From a virus, in IMG/VR virus record IMGVR_UViG_3300038418_000527, positions 1-21,203 of that record: 21,203 nucleotides of DNA. One strand, written 5' to 3'. The notes under the pieces are model-generated. The model made no database searches, was not told where the DNA came from, and was given only the letters and a program-made list of their open reading frames with translations. Made by a program: the position numbers and the translations under genes. Below, piece by piece: positions 1-6,545 of the stretch (position 1 is the first letter of the stretch; the number at the start of each line of letters is the position of its first letter).

Positions 1-11
1 TTTAAACCCAA

Positions 12-38
12 TTGATCAGTGACCAGTGATCAGTTTTT
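12..38. repeat. Heptamer (TGATCAG/TGACCAG) array
   Basis: This is a short array of 7-bp units in the GATCAGT orientation on the plus strand, followed by a T-run. It is the left member of a duplicated segment (compare 137-163). It belongs to the same family as the arrays at 298-427, 4790, 7843, 9734, 10931, 12616, 13065, 13813, 14920 and 17098. Confidence 0.8.
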
Positions 39-91
39 TACATTTTGGAAAATTCCTGAGCTCCGCGAGCTGCTCAGCACTTTACATTTTC

Positions 92-121
92 GTAGGGCGG
101 GAAAGCGCAGCGCATCCCGCC
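92..121. repeat. GTAGGGCGG palindromic repeat
   Basis: An inverted repeat with GGCGGGA/TCCCGCC arms around an AT-poor loop. The same variant (GGCGGGA, AGCGCAGCGCA-type loop, TCCCGCC) occurs at 9424-9457 and, inverted, at 11797-11836. It belongs to the dispersed GTAGGGGCGG family of this window. Confidence 0.8.
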
Positions 122-136
122 ATTTTTTAAACCCAA

Positions 137-163
137 TTGATCAGTGGCCAGTGGCCAGTTTAT
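137..163. repeat. Heptamer (TGGCCAG) array
   Basis: Second copy of the duplicated segment at 1-40, with TGGCCAG units where the first copy has TGACCAG and TGATCAG. The TGGCCAG unit has no stop codon in any frame, unlike TGATCAG. Confidence 0.75.
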
Positions 164-297
164 AAAATGCCCCGTAGGAGGGATTCCCCCTACCCTAAAG
201 GCCACGGGGCCACGGCCTACGCCATTAGCGCCATCTTCCCCGACGCCCCTGCCCAACCACCCTGGCGCTCTCTTTGGATCAATTTTGGTTTTTCCGT

Positions 298-427
298 TCT
301 GCTCACTGCTCACTGCTCACTGGCAACTTTCTTTTGCTTTTGCCTTTACTGGCAACTGGCAACTGATAACTGGGAACTTCATAAGCCTTTTGCCTTTACT
401 GGCCACTGGCCACTGACCACTGACCAC
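298..427. repeat. Long composite heptamer array
   Basis: Three blocks of 7-bp units (GCTCACT; TGGCAAC/TGATAAC; TGGCCAC/TGACCAC) are separated by copies of the TTTTGCCTTTACT spacer. This is the largest heptamer tract in the window. It lies directly 3' of the last minus-strand gene (stop at 428-430), in the same orientation relative to transcription as most other arrays here. Confidence 0.85.
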
Positions 428-787
428 TTAAAAAACATGGATCTTAAAGCTTACCACCTCGGTGCGGCCGCCCGTGGTGATGATGGTGTTGGTCACGTTG
501 TAAGTGGTCCCGGGCGCTCCCCCGGAGAGCCAGGTCGAGGCCTTGGTCTTGCTGGAGCCGAGGACCACGGGGGTGCTGGTGATCCCGGTATCGCAGACCC
601 AGGCGCTGGTGCTGATGGTGTCGCCGGCCAGCCAGAGGCTCCAGTCCACGGTGTAGTCCAGGACCGCGGCGGCAGGCTTGTCCGGGGCGTGCCAGCCGTC
701 GGAGCGCAGGGTGAAGTCGGCGCCCCGGGCGGCTCCCGCCAGGGCCGCAACCAATATCAGCGTCAGGATGAGGGCTCGCCGTCTCAT
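428..787 (-). CDS. Secreted phage Ig-like/fibre-type protein
   Basis: A 119-aa protein with a clear Sec signal peptide (basic MRRR, hydrophobic core to about residue 20, probable cleavage after ARG). The mature part has the pattern VLDYTVDWSLWLAGDTIST...STWLSGGAPGTTYNVTNTI. I recognise this as a common small phage-encoded beta-sandwich family, often annotated only as a hypothetical phage protein. That family normally lacks a signal peptide, so export is the odd feature. It abuts the stop of the 865-aa repeat protein with no gap and is the last gene of the minus-strand operon in the window. The function is unknown; a surface or virion-accessory role is inference. Confidence 0.75.
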   Translation of the reverse strand: MRRRALILTLILVAALAGAARGADFTLRSDGWHAPDKPAAAVLDYTVDWSLWLAGDTISTSAWVCDTGITSTPVVLGSSKTKASTWLSGGAPGTTYNVTNTIITTGGRTEVVSFKIHVF

Positions 788-3385
788 TTAAAATATTCCC
801 GCGGGCACGGACAGCACCCGGCTTTCCGCGGCCAGGGACAGCGCCCGGTTCTCCAACGCCATTGCCAGCCCCCGGTTTTCCGCCTCCGGGGCCAGGTCCC
901 GGTTTTCCGGGGGCACGGCCAGATTGCGGTTTTCCGGCCCCAGCAGCAGCACGCAAAGGTAGCGGAGCAGGCGCTGGAAGAAGCTGCCGGAGAGGCGGCA
1001 GCTGATTTGCTCCACGGTTGCAGTCAAGGCCGCGGCCACCCCATGCCCGGCGGAGAAGGCGGCGCTGACCTGGCCGGTCAGGGCGTTTAAGGTGGCGCTG
1101 ACGCTGCTCCCGGAAAATGAGGACATCACCTGGCCGGTCCAGGCCGCCAAAGTGCCGCCGACCCCATGCGCCCCTGCAAAGCTGGCGGTGGCCTGGGCCA
1201 GGGTGGCGGACAGACTGGCCGCTATCGCCTGGATTGAGGTAACGGAACCTGAAAGCACCGCGCTTACCTGGGATAAGGCGGCGGAAAGCTGGGCCGCGAC
1301 CCCATGCGCGCCGCTTAAAGAGGCCGTGACCTGGGAGAGGTTGGCCGCCAGGGAGCCGGCGAAATCGACAATTCCCCCGGAAAGGCTGGCCGATGCCTGG
1401 GTCAGCGCCGCCGCCAGGGTGCCGGCGACCCCATGATTCGCACTTAAAGAGGCTGTAGCCTGGCTGATTGCGGCGGCCAGATTCCCGGCATAATTAACGA
1501 TGCCCCCCGAGATGGAAGCCGTGACCTGGGAAAGGTTGGCCGCCAGGGAGCCGGCGAAATCGACAATTCCCCCGGAAAGGCTGGCCGATGCCTGGGCCAG
1601 CGTGGCAGATAAGGCGCCCACCAGCGAAGAGCCACTCAGGGAGGCTGAGGCCTGGGTCAGGGTTGCCGCCAGGGAACCGGCGAAATCGACGATGGTGCTG
1701 CTGAGCGCGGCCGAGGCCTGGGCGACGGCGCCCGAGAGGACAGCCACCAGCGAAGAGCCGCTCAGGGCCGCCGAGACCTGGGTCAAGGCCGCGGAGAGGA
1801 CGCCGGCCACGCCGTGTTTTCCCGTCAGGGCGGCGCTGGCCTGGGTCAGGGTGGCGGATAAGGCGGCCACCAGCGAAGAGCCACTCAGGGAGGCTGAGGC
1901 CTGGGTCAGGGTTGCCGCCAGGGAACCGGCGAAATCGACGATGGTGCTGCTGAGCGCGGCTGAGGCCTGGGTCAGGGTGGCGGCCATGGTCCCCGCGACC
2001 CCATGATTGCCGGTGAGGGCCGCCGACGCCATGGTCAGCGTGGCGGATAAGGCGGCCACCAGAGAAGAGCCGCTCAAGGCCGCCGAGACCTGGGTCAAGG
2101 CCCCCGACAGTGTGGAGACAATGGAGCTTCCGGATAGAGACGCCGAGGCCTGGGTAAGGCTTCCAGCCAGCGCCGCAGTAAAAGCGGGCGTATAATCCAC
2201 ATAGGCCCACAGGTCCGCAATCCTGGCGTAGTTGGTGGCCCCGGTGCTGATGATCGCTCCGATCTGCATGGTGCCGATAGTGGTCGGAGTCCAGGCCGAG
2301 CCGGTGGGATCGAGATAGGAAGTTATTGGCGAAGTTCGTGGAGTTGCGTTGGCATTTCTTTGATAGGTCGTGGAGTTGGGGGTGATGGCGCTGCTGGTGG
2401 TCTTGGCGCCGCCCGTGGCCTTTTCCAGTTCCAATTCAAAGGAGCTATCACTGGAGGCGGAAGACCCCGCATACCAGCAGTTTAAATTAACCACGTTAAC
2501 CGTGGCCCCGGAAGGGACGACCGATTGTGTGACCGTGTATAAATCTATGGCAGAGGTAGTTTTGCCTTCAATATAGGTGGAAGAGCTGGGCGGGATTTTA
2601 TCGACCAGGGTGTAGTTGCTGGTGGTGCCGGAGCCGCCCGAATTGGTCAGCCAGGTATTGCTATCCCCGGCCCCGGCAGGAAGCAGCAGGCCAATGTTGC
2701 CCGCGCCGGCCCAGGTGTTCTGAGAGCTGCCCTGGTCATCGTTTACTGCGATGTCGTCGATATACCATTGGCCGGCGGTAGGCTTGTTGGTCTGATAGTC
2801 GCCGCCGAAGAAAACCGAGTTGACCGCAACACCCGTGGTCCCGGTTCCGGTGCTTATCTGGGCTCCATCTATTTTCAGGGTTTCAGTGCCGCTTGTATAG
2901 CCGTAACAATATTCTACACAATGAGGAACGTCCTTGGTTAATGCGGAGCTTGCCGTCTGGGCGTTTAACTGCAATGTTCCAGAAGTAGTAAGGGATAATG
3001 CAACAGGACTGCCAGAATTGAGATATGAAATAAGAACAAAACCATCAACACTCGTCGGGTAGGTATGCACCTGAAGATTAAATCGCACGTAGTAAGTGCG
3101 GCCGCTCGCCATCGTCGGGATGGTGAAATTGCAGCCGCCATCGGTCCCTCCTGCCGCGGCTACGAACATCCCTGAATAGCTGCCGCTGATGGCGGTGCCG
3201 CTCTGGACGGAGAAGCCGGGATTCCCTATGGTGCCATAGTTCGTATCCCACTCCACCCCCGCGGTGACGGAGTTGAGTTCAAAGCCGGAGGTGAGGAGGC
3301 GCCCGGCCTGGGCCGCAGGGGTCAATCCCAGCAGCAGGATCAACCCCAGGGCCAGGGTCGCGGCTATTTTGAGCAGACGTCTCAT
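788..3385 (-). CDS. Large secreted LamG-like protein with Ala/Ser repeats
   Basis: An 865-aa protein. Residues 1-27 form a Sec signal peptide ending AAQA. Residues about 30-215 look like a LamG/concanavalin-type jellyroll (FELNSVTAGVEW start, WYIDDIAV near its end). Residues about 230-400 resemble phage virion modules (TWLTNSGGSGTTSNYTLVD, IPPSSSTYIEG). Residues about 405-795 hold 19 imperfect copies of a roughly 21-residue unit with core LxQxSAxLSG, rich in Ala, Ser, Leu and Thr. The C-terminus carries about five short ENRxLA/S repeats (residues about 817-863), a motif seen at the ends of some phage structural proteins. The repeat block has near-identical DNA copies, so its length may vary. 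It starts one base after the previous stop. A fibre-like adhesin or surface protein is plausible but unproven. Confidence 0.8.
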   Translation of the reverse strand: MRRLLKIAATLALGLILLLGLTPAAQAGRLLTSGFELNSVTAGVEWDTNYGTIGNPGFSVQSGTAISGSYSGMFVAAAGGTDGGCNFTIPTMASGRTYYVRFNLQVHTYPTSVDGFVLISYLNSGSPVALSLTTSGTLQLNAQTASSALTKDVPHCVEYCYGYTSGTETLKIDGAQISTGTGTTGVAVNSVFFGGDYQTNKPTAGQWYIDDIAVNDDQGSSQNTWAGAGNIGLLLPAGAGDSNTWLTNSGGSGTTSNYTLVDKIPPSSSTYIEGKTTSAIDLYTVTQSVVPSGATVNVVNLNCWYAGSSASSDSSFELELEKATGGAKTTSSAITPNSTTYQRNANATPRTSPITSYLDPTGSAWTPTTIGTMQIGAIISTGATNYARIADLWAYVDYTPAFTAALAGSLTQASASLSGSSIVSTLSGALTQVSAALSGSSLVAALSATLTMASAALTGNHGVAGTMAATLTQASAALSSTIVDFAGSLAATLTQASASLSGSSLVAALSATLTQASAALTGKHGVAGVLSAALTQVSAALSGSSLVAVLSGAVAQASAALSSTIVDFAGSLAATLTQASASLSGSSLVGALSATLAQASASLSGGIVDFAGSLAANLSQVTASISGGIVNYAGNLAAAISQATASLSANHGVAGTLAAALTQASASLSGGIVDFAGSLAANLSQVTASLSGAHGVAAQLSAALSQVSAVLSGSVTSIQAIAASLSATLAQATASFAGAHGVGGTLAAWTGQVMSSFSGSSVSATLNALTGQVSAAFSAGHGVAAALTATVEQISCRLSGSFFQRLLRYLCVLLLGPENRNLAVPPENRDLAPEAENRGLAMALENRALSLAAESRVLSVPAGIF
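1010..2170 (-). repeat. Tandem coding repeats of the 865-aa protein
   Basis: DNA encoding the 19 LxQxSAxLSG units. Two segments are perfect direct repeats: 1618-1711 equals 1867-1960 (94 bp, 249 bp apart, 83 codons), and 1338-1401 equals 1533-1596 (64 bp, 195 bp apart, 65 codons). Both offsets are whole codons, so recombination would delete or add units without breaking the frame. Confidence 0.9.
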
Positions 3386-3386
3386 G

Positions 3387-3845
3387 TTAGCTGCCGATGG
3401 GCACCGTGATCGTGCCGCTCAGGGAACAGGGGCCCCCTGAAACGATGCTAAGAGTGTTCAGGGTTAAACTGCCGGAGGTGGCGCTGCAATCGCCGTCGAA
3501 AAGCGCCGTGCTGCCGTCAGATTCGGTAATCCGAAAATAGGCTGCGGTGTTGGTGGCGGAGGCATTGACATTGGTCACCGCGCCTAAAGTAGTGACCCCT
3601 CCGGTATCCGTATTGGAAGCATTAAGCGTCCAGTCGATCAGGAGAGTGCCGGTAACGGCGTTCTGCACGCCGGGGTCGGAGCCGGAATAGACTCTCAGAT
3701 GCCCGGAGCCTATATTGGTGGCGATGGTGGCCCCGCAAGCGTGGCGCTGGATGGTGGACATGGTGAAGCTGGTGGCGTAGCTGGAAACCGCCAGGGCCAG
3801 GGCCAGGGCTACCGCCAATAGAGATACCTGCCATTTGCGGTTCAT
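3387..3845 (-). CDS. Secreted phage-type beta-rich protein
   Basis: A 152-aa protein with a signal peptide (residues 1-24, ending SSYA). The mature region reads HLRVYSGSDPGVQNAV..TGTLLIDWTL...TGGVTTLG, then AAYFRITESDGSTALFDGD and a series of short beta strands. I recognise this layout from small hypothetical proteins in phage structural regions, where it usually lacks a leader. Three cysteines in the mature part could form disulphides after export. Its ATG overlaps the TGA of the upstream small membrane protein, which indicates translational coupling. The biochemical function is unknown. Confidence 0.75.
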   Translation of the reverse strand: MNRKWQVSLLAVALALALAVSSYATSFTMSTIQRHACGATIATNIGSGHLRVYSGSDPGVQNAVTGTLLIDWTLNASNTDTGGVTTLGAVTNVNASATNTAAYFRITESDGSTALFDGDCSATSGSLTLNTLSIVSGGPCSLSGTITVPIGS

Positions 3846-4054
3846 TTGCGTTCTCCTGCTTGGTTGGGTTGATTAGTAAAGGTTGCGGGCGGCAGCACCA
3901 GGTTAAGCTGGGCCCGGACCATCGGGATTTTGCTCTGGCGGTCGAGGTAGAGCTGCCGGCCCACCATCACCGTGACGATCAGGCCCACCAGCAGCAGATA
4001 CGCCTTCCCCAGATAGAGCAGCCCGCGCAGGATTTTTTTCATTTTATCCGGCAT
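3842..4054 (-). CDS. Small single-pass membrane protein
   Basis: A 70-aa protein with one strong hydrophobic segment (about residues 12-31, LLYLGKAYLLLVGLIVTVMV) after a basic start, and a hydrophilic tail ending QPNQAGERK. A second in-frame ATG is four codons in (MKKIL). The first start has GGGGGCAG a few bases upstream. It sits between two signal-peptide proteins in the same operon and overlaps the next start. Not recognised; the topology suggests a membrane anchor or a small holin-like protein. Confidence 0.65.
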   Translation of the reverse strand: MPDKMKKILRGLLYLGKAYLLLVGLIVTVMVGRQLYLDRQSKIPMVRAQLNLVLPPATFTNQPNQAGERK

Positions 4055-4068
4055 ATAATCACTGCCCC

Positions 4069-4773
4069 CTAATAGAGCTGTTGGGCGATAATGCTTGCTT
4101 CCACTACGTTCAAGGCCCCGGCGCTGGGGGTGGCGGCCACCGAGCCATAGAGGGCGATGGCGTCATTGGCATTGGCGGTGGTGTAAACCACTTCATTGAT
4201 CACCCAGGCCAGGGTGCCGGTGGCGGTGGTGACCACGGCGGCCACCGCGGTGGCCGGGGAGTTGCTCAGGTCCGCGGCCGTATTGTTGGTGCGGTGCAGC
4301 TTTAGTGTGGCGGTCTCACTGGCCGCGAAGGTGGCTCCGGCGTATTCCACGTGCGCCCGGTAGCGGATCAGATAGGTGCCGGCCGCGGGCAGCGTCAGGG
4401 CCGGTGACGTGGTGCCGAAGGTCACCGCCGCGGGCGTGGCCGTCAGGGCATAGGCGGTCCCGGCGGCATAGACGGTCACCGGCACGGCATCGAGCGCCCC
4501 GCCGTTGGCGGCCGGCAAGATGCCGGAGACGTCCGCGGTCAGGCTGACCTGGCCGCCGATGACCCCGGTGGCGGCATTGTAGGTCAGGCCGGTAAAGGCG
4601 CTGGAGATGGCGGCCCGGGCCCGGGCATTGGTATAATAGAAGTTGGTCGAACCCTCGGGGACGGCGTCGGTGGTGGGCCCGCTCTTGGCAGGGATCTTTT
4701 GCAGGGCATACGCCGCGGGGAGGGCCACGCAGATGGCCAGGATTATGGCCAGCAAAGCTAATGAGCGTTTCAT
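4069..4773 (-). CDS. Secreted protein with phage fibre EGSTNFYYT motif
   Basis: A 234-aa protein with signal peptide residues 1-23 (ends PAAYA). Residues about 38-60 read AVPEGSTNFYYTNARARAAI, a motif I know from phage tail fibres and receptor-binding proteins. The rest is Ala/Thr/Val-rich with predicted beta strands (YRAHVEYAGATFAASETATL, LYGSVAATPSAGALNVVEAS) and looks like a fibre tip or jellyroll. Fibre proteins are normally cytoplasmic until assembly, so the leader is unexpected. A heptamer-repeat hairpin (4790-4861) separates it from the gene upstream, and AACGGGAG precedes the start. A cell-surface receptor-like or decoy role is only inference. Confidence 0.75.
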   Translation of the reverse strand: MKRSLALLAIILAICVALPAAYALQKIPAKSGPTTDAVPEGSTNFYYTNARARAAISSAFTGLTYNAATGVIGGQVSLTADVSGILPAANGGALDAVPVTVYAAGTAYALTATPAAVTFGTTSPALTLPAAGTYLIRYRAHVEYAGATFAASETATLKLHRTNNTAADLSNSPATAVAAVVTTATGTLAWVINEVVYTTANANDAIALYGSVAATPSAGALNVVEASIIAQQLY

Positions 4774-4789
4774 GACAACTCCCGTTTAG

Positions 4790-4861
4790 AGTGATCAGTG
4801 ATCAGTAATCAGTAAAAGCAAAGGCAAAAAACCGATCACTGATTACTGATTACTGATTACT
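4790..4861. repeat. Inverted pair of heptamer arrays (hairpin)
   Basis: Plus-strand GTGATCAGTGATCAG units, then the AAAAGCAAAGGCAAAA spacer, then ATCACTGATTACTGATT units. The two halves are mutual inverted repeats, so the transcript can fold into a stem of 20 or more base pairs. The minus-strand reading shows the upstream gene's codons TTC CAG followed by TAA, the stop being supplied by the array. This is the only array in the window present in both orientations at one junction. Confidence 0.85.
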
Positions 4862-5195
4862 GGAAGTAAGTGACCGCCAGGCTGCCGGTGCCGCTGGCGG
4901 CGATGGCCTGGAACTGGCTGACCTCCGCCGGGCTTTCCAGGTTGGCGCCGCCGCCGGGGTAGATGGTATCGCCGGTGCTGGTGGTGGGCGCGCCCCCGTC
5001 CACCCGGAAATAGATGAGGACCGTGCCGATGTTGGTCACCCGGGCCGCCTTCACCACCATCCCGTTGAAGCCTACGCGGGGCAGCGCCACCGCCCCGGTG
5101 CTGGGCACGCTGACGGTGTCGTAGCCGCAGGGCAGCAGCCCCAGCAGCAATGCCGCCAGGACCACCACCAATAATAGTTTTACTTTCCGCATCAT
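4857..5195 (-). CDS. Small secreted protein of unknown function
   Basis: A 112-aa protein. The N-terminus MMRKVKLLLVVVLAALLLGLLPCG is a signal peptide or membrane anchor; the Cys after LLP is not a good lipobox. The mature part (VGFNGMVVKAARVTNIGTVLIYFRVDGGAPTTS...) looks like a small beta-sandwich similar to phage hypothetical proteins with the pattern FRxDGxxPTTSxGxxIxPGG. GGAGG lies just upstream of the ATG pair. The last codons, TAC TTC CAG TAA, run into the heptamer array, which provides the stop. Function unknown. Confidence 0.7.
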   Translation of the reverse strand: MMRKVKLLLVVVLAALLLGLLPCGYDTVSVPSTGAVALPRVGFNGMVVKAARVTNIGTVLIYFRVDGGAPTTSTGDTIYPGGGANLESPAEVSQFQAIAASGTGSLAVTYFQ

Positions 5196-5205
5196 GGCCT
5201 CCTGC

Positions 5206-5231
5206 TGTAGGGGCGGCTTCTAGCCGCCCGG
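5206..5231. repeat. GTAGGGGCGG palindrome
   Basis: GGGCGGCTTCTAGCCGCCC-type inverted repeat in the 40-bp gap between the o-spanin-like gene and the 112-aa gene. It is nearly identical to 5867-5891. It could act as an mRNA-stabilising hairpin, but no T-run follows. Confidence 0.85.
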
Positions 5232-5235
5232 GCGA

Positions 5236-5475
5236 TTATCTTTTCAAATAGTCGTCATACACTGCATCTGATTGCAGTTTGAAGTCGTGCAGGGCCTCTT
5301 TGAGGACCACCGGGTTGTCCGCATCCCTGGCCTGAATATGCACCAGCGGCCGGGGCAGATGGGTCTTAGCCACCGCCTCCGGGCTCATTTTCGCCCTTGG
5401 CGGTAATGATGCCGTCCCGGCGCAGCTGCTCAGTAGCAGCAGCGTCAGGATCAGCAGCAGCGGCCACCTTTTCAT
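5236..5475 (-). CDS. Rz1-like outer-membrane lipoprotein (o-spanin)
   Basis: A 79-aa protein. The start at MKRWPLLLILTLLLLSSC gives a lipoprotein signal with Cys at residue 18. The upstream extension of this frame is only Arg-rich shadow sequence. The tail (SLPPRAKMSPEAVAKTHLPRP) is moderately Pro-rich, as in Rz1 proteins. The start lies inside the i-spanin-like gene in a different frame and the gene runs past its end, an overlapping Rz/Rz1 arrangement. GAGGAC lies 8 bases before the ATG. By family knowledge it would bridge to the i-spanin across the periplasm and fuse the membranes at lysis. The assignment rests on architecture, since spanins diverge too far for motif proof. Confidence 0.65.
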   Translation of the reverse strand: MKRWPLLLILTLLLLSSCAGTASLPPRAKMSPEAVAKTHLPRPLVHIQARDADNPVVLKEALHDFKLQSDAVYDDYLKR

Positions 5476-5647
5476 GGTCGCGGTCCTCCCGGGCTTGCAC
5501 CCTGGCTTGAATCTCCTGGATCTCGTGCGCCTTCTCTTCAACGGCCGCGGCCTCCTCCTTCTGCCCTTCGGCCTGATAGGCCGCCACGGCCGCCTCTTCC
5601 TTCCGGTAGCCAAAAAGCCCTAAAAGCCAGAGGAGCAGCTTAGTCAT
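5366..5647 (-). CDS. Rz-like inner-membrane spanin candidate
   Basis: A 93-aa protein with a short hydrophobic N-terminus (LLLWLLGLFGY, about residues 4-14), then a long charged helical region rich in Ala, Glu and Gln (about residues 15-60), consistent with a periplasmic coiled coil. The o-spanin-like lipoprotein starts within it in another frame. The membrane segment is shorter than usual for Rz, which lowers certainty. The ATG overlaps the stop of the small upstream frame (ATGA). It is separated from the endolysin by several genes. Confidence 0.55.
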   Translation of the reverse strand: MTKLLLWLLGLFGYRKEEAAVAAYQAEGQKEEAAAVEEKAHEIQEIQARVQAREDRDHEKVAAAADPDAAATEQLRRDGIITAKGENEPGGGG

Positions 5648-5760
5648 TGGTCCAGCACTCCCGGCGGGATATAATCCATGCCGAAATCCTGCTCGTCATG
5701 GCCCAGCCCTTTAAGGAGTCCGCCCAGATTCTCCAGGTCGAGATTGACCTCAAAGTGCAT
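5644..5760 (-). CDS. Small 38-aa protein upstream of spanins
   Basis: The frame from ATG at 5758-5760 reads MHFEVNLDLENLGGLLKGL followed by a Gly/Asp-containing tail ending PPGVLDQ, and its TGA overlaps the next ATG. The residue pattern looks like real protein. The frame is open further upstream (RNGQDAWDDPEISGSS) through a 22-bp palindrome, but without an ATG, GTG or TTG start, so an upstream start would have to be non-standard. The ribosome site before the ATG is weak. It could be the 3' remnant of a longer gene cut by the palindromes. Confidence 0.45.
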   Translation of the reverse strand: MHFEVNLDLENLGGLLKGLGHDEQDFGMDYIPPGVLDQ

Positions 5761-5766
5761 GGAGCT

Positions 5767-5788
5767 TGACCCCGAAATTTCGGGATCA
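5767..5788. repeat. 22-bp near-perfect palindrome
   Basis: Core CCCGAAATTTCGGG is a perfect 14-bp palindrome, extended to TGA...TCA at the ends with one mismatched pair. It lies within or just upstream of the 38-aa reading frame. Similar CCCGAAATTTCGGG palindromes are common dispersed repeats; an operator function cannot be excluded. Confidence 0.75.
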
Positions 5789-5866
5789 TCCCAGGCGTCC
5801 TGGCCGTTCCGGGTGGGCGCGGCCCTGGGCCACGACAGCTGCCCGGGCCCCGCGCCGCCTCCCGCC

Positions 5867-5891
5867 GTAGGGGCGGCTTCTAGCCGCCCTA
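5867..5891. repeat. GTAGGGGCGG palindrome supplying a stop codon
   Basis: GGGCGGCTTCTAGCCGCCC inverted repeat. Read on the minus strand, its outer TAGGGCGG gives the TAG stop of the 189-aa lipoprotein gene. Confidence 0.85.
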
Positions 5892-6458
5892 AGAAGTAGG
5901 GACCGCCGCGGCCGCCGCCGCGGGCGCCGGCAGGTTGGTCTGGCCGGCCACATAGGCCTGGTAAAGTACCGCTACTGCCGGGTTGGCCAGCACCGTGGTC
6001 TTCAGGACCGGGAGCGCCGTGGTGGTGGAGTTGACGGCGTTCTGCACGTCAGCCGCGGTCACCGGGGAGTTGGCCGTGGGGTTCTGATTATAGGCGATGG
6101 CCTTCCCCAGGACGCCCAGGTCGGTATCCGCCGCGGCGATATAGGGCAGCGCCGCATCCATCTGGGCCTGGGTGACCTTCACCCCCACCACCTGCAAAGA
6201 CCCCCGGACCAGGGCGCTCCAGAAGGGATAATCGGCCTGGATGGCCGTCAGCCCCTTCTGGACGTCGGCGATCAGCGGGGCCAGGAAGGTCTCGACTTTG
6301 GCGATATCCGCCTTGGCCTTGGAGTTGAATACCCCGAACGCGGAGCAACCGCCCAGGGCCAGGGCCAGCAGCAGCATTGCGACCAGCAGTAATGCCCACA
6401 GAGACCTAAAATTGATCGGCCTCATTCCCTTCACTTGCCAGAACTTGATCCGTCTCAT
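5889..6458 (-). CDS. Phage-encoded lipoprotein, 189 aa
   Basis: The N-terminus carries a hydrophobic stretch ending in ALALGGC (Cys 38 from the first ATG, Cys 27 from the in-frame ATG at residue 12), a good lipobox. The body is helical and Ala-rich (AKADIAKVETFLAPLIADVQ; later MDAALPYIAAADTDLGVLGKA) with a low-complexity Ala tail. GGAGGATAAGGA precedes the first ATG; AAGGGA precedes the second, so either may be used. It follows the DUF1804 gene, where Mu-like phages would carry the large terminase. Function unknown; related phage lipoproteins occur in lysis or conversion roles. Confidence 0.7.
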   Translation of the reverse strand: MRRIKFWQVKGMRPINFRSLWALLLVAMLLLALALGGCSAFGVFNSKAKADIAKVETFLAPLIADVQKGLTAIQADYPFWSALVRGSLQVVGVKVTQAQMDAALPYIAAADTDLGVLGKAIAYNQNPTANSPVTAADVQNAVNSTTTALPVLKTTVLANPAVAVLYQAYVAGQTNLPAPAAAAAAVPTS

Positions 6459-6480
6459 TTCCTTATCCTCCGGTTGGGAT

Positions 6481-6536
6481 TGTAGGGGCGGCAGCTACAA
6501 AAAAGCCGCCCTGGGCGGGTAGAACCCGCCCCTACA
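6481..6536. repeat. Double GTAGGGGCGG palindrome
   Basis: Outer arms TGTAGGGGCGG and CCGCCCCTACA enclose two inner inverted repeats (GGGCGGC...GCCGCCC with a CTACAAAAAA loop, and GGGCGGGTAGAACCCGCCC). On the minus strand it lies between the DUF1804 stop and the next gene, and the inner arm is followed by TTTTTT, so it may also terminate or attenuate transcription. Confidence 0.85.
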
Positions 6537-6545
6537 AAAGCGCGT

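Larger units (their letters stand above)
1..427. other. Gene-poor left edge packed with repeats
   Basis: I find no convincing gene here. Bases 1-21 recur exactly at 126-146, and the similarity runs on for about 40 bases, so the stretch contains a local duplication. It also holds a GTAGGGCGG palindrome (92-121), a second small inverted repeat (174-193), a CTGAGC/GCTCAG stem (56-77) and a long heptamer-repeat block (298-427). The stretch lies downstream of the minus-strand gene ending at 428, so it is the 3' end of that operon or a spacer. Minus-strand reading frames across it are mostly built from repeat sequence. Confidence 0.7.

Noticed and set aside
74-313. Minus-strand 79-aa frame at the left edge
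   Set aside because: Its start and much of its length are repeat-derived; only a short middle looks protein-like and no ribosome site is seen.
137-1090. Plus-strand open frame of 317 aa
   Set aside because: It spans repeats and is antisense to two signal-peptide genes; its composition is Gly/Arg/Gln-rich nonsense.
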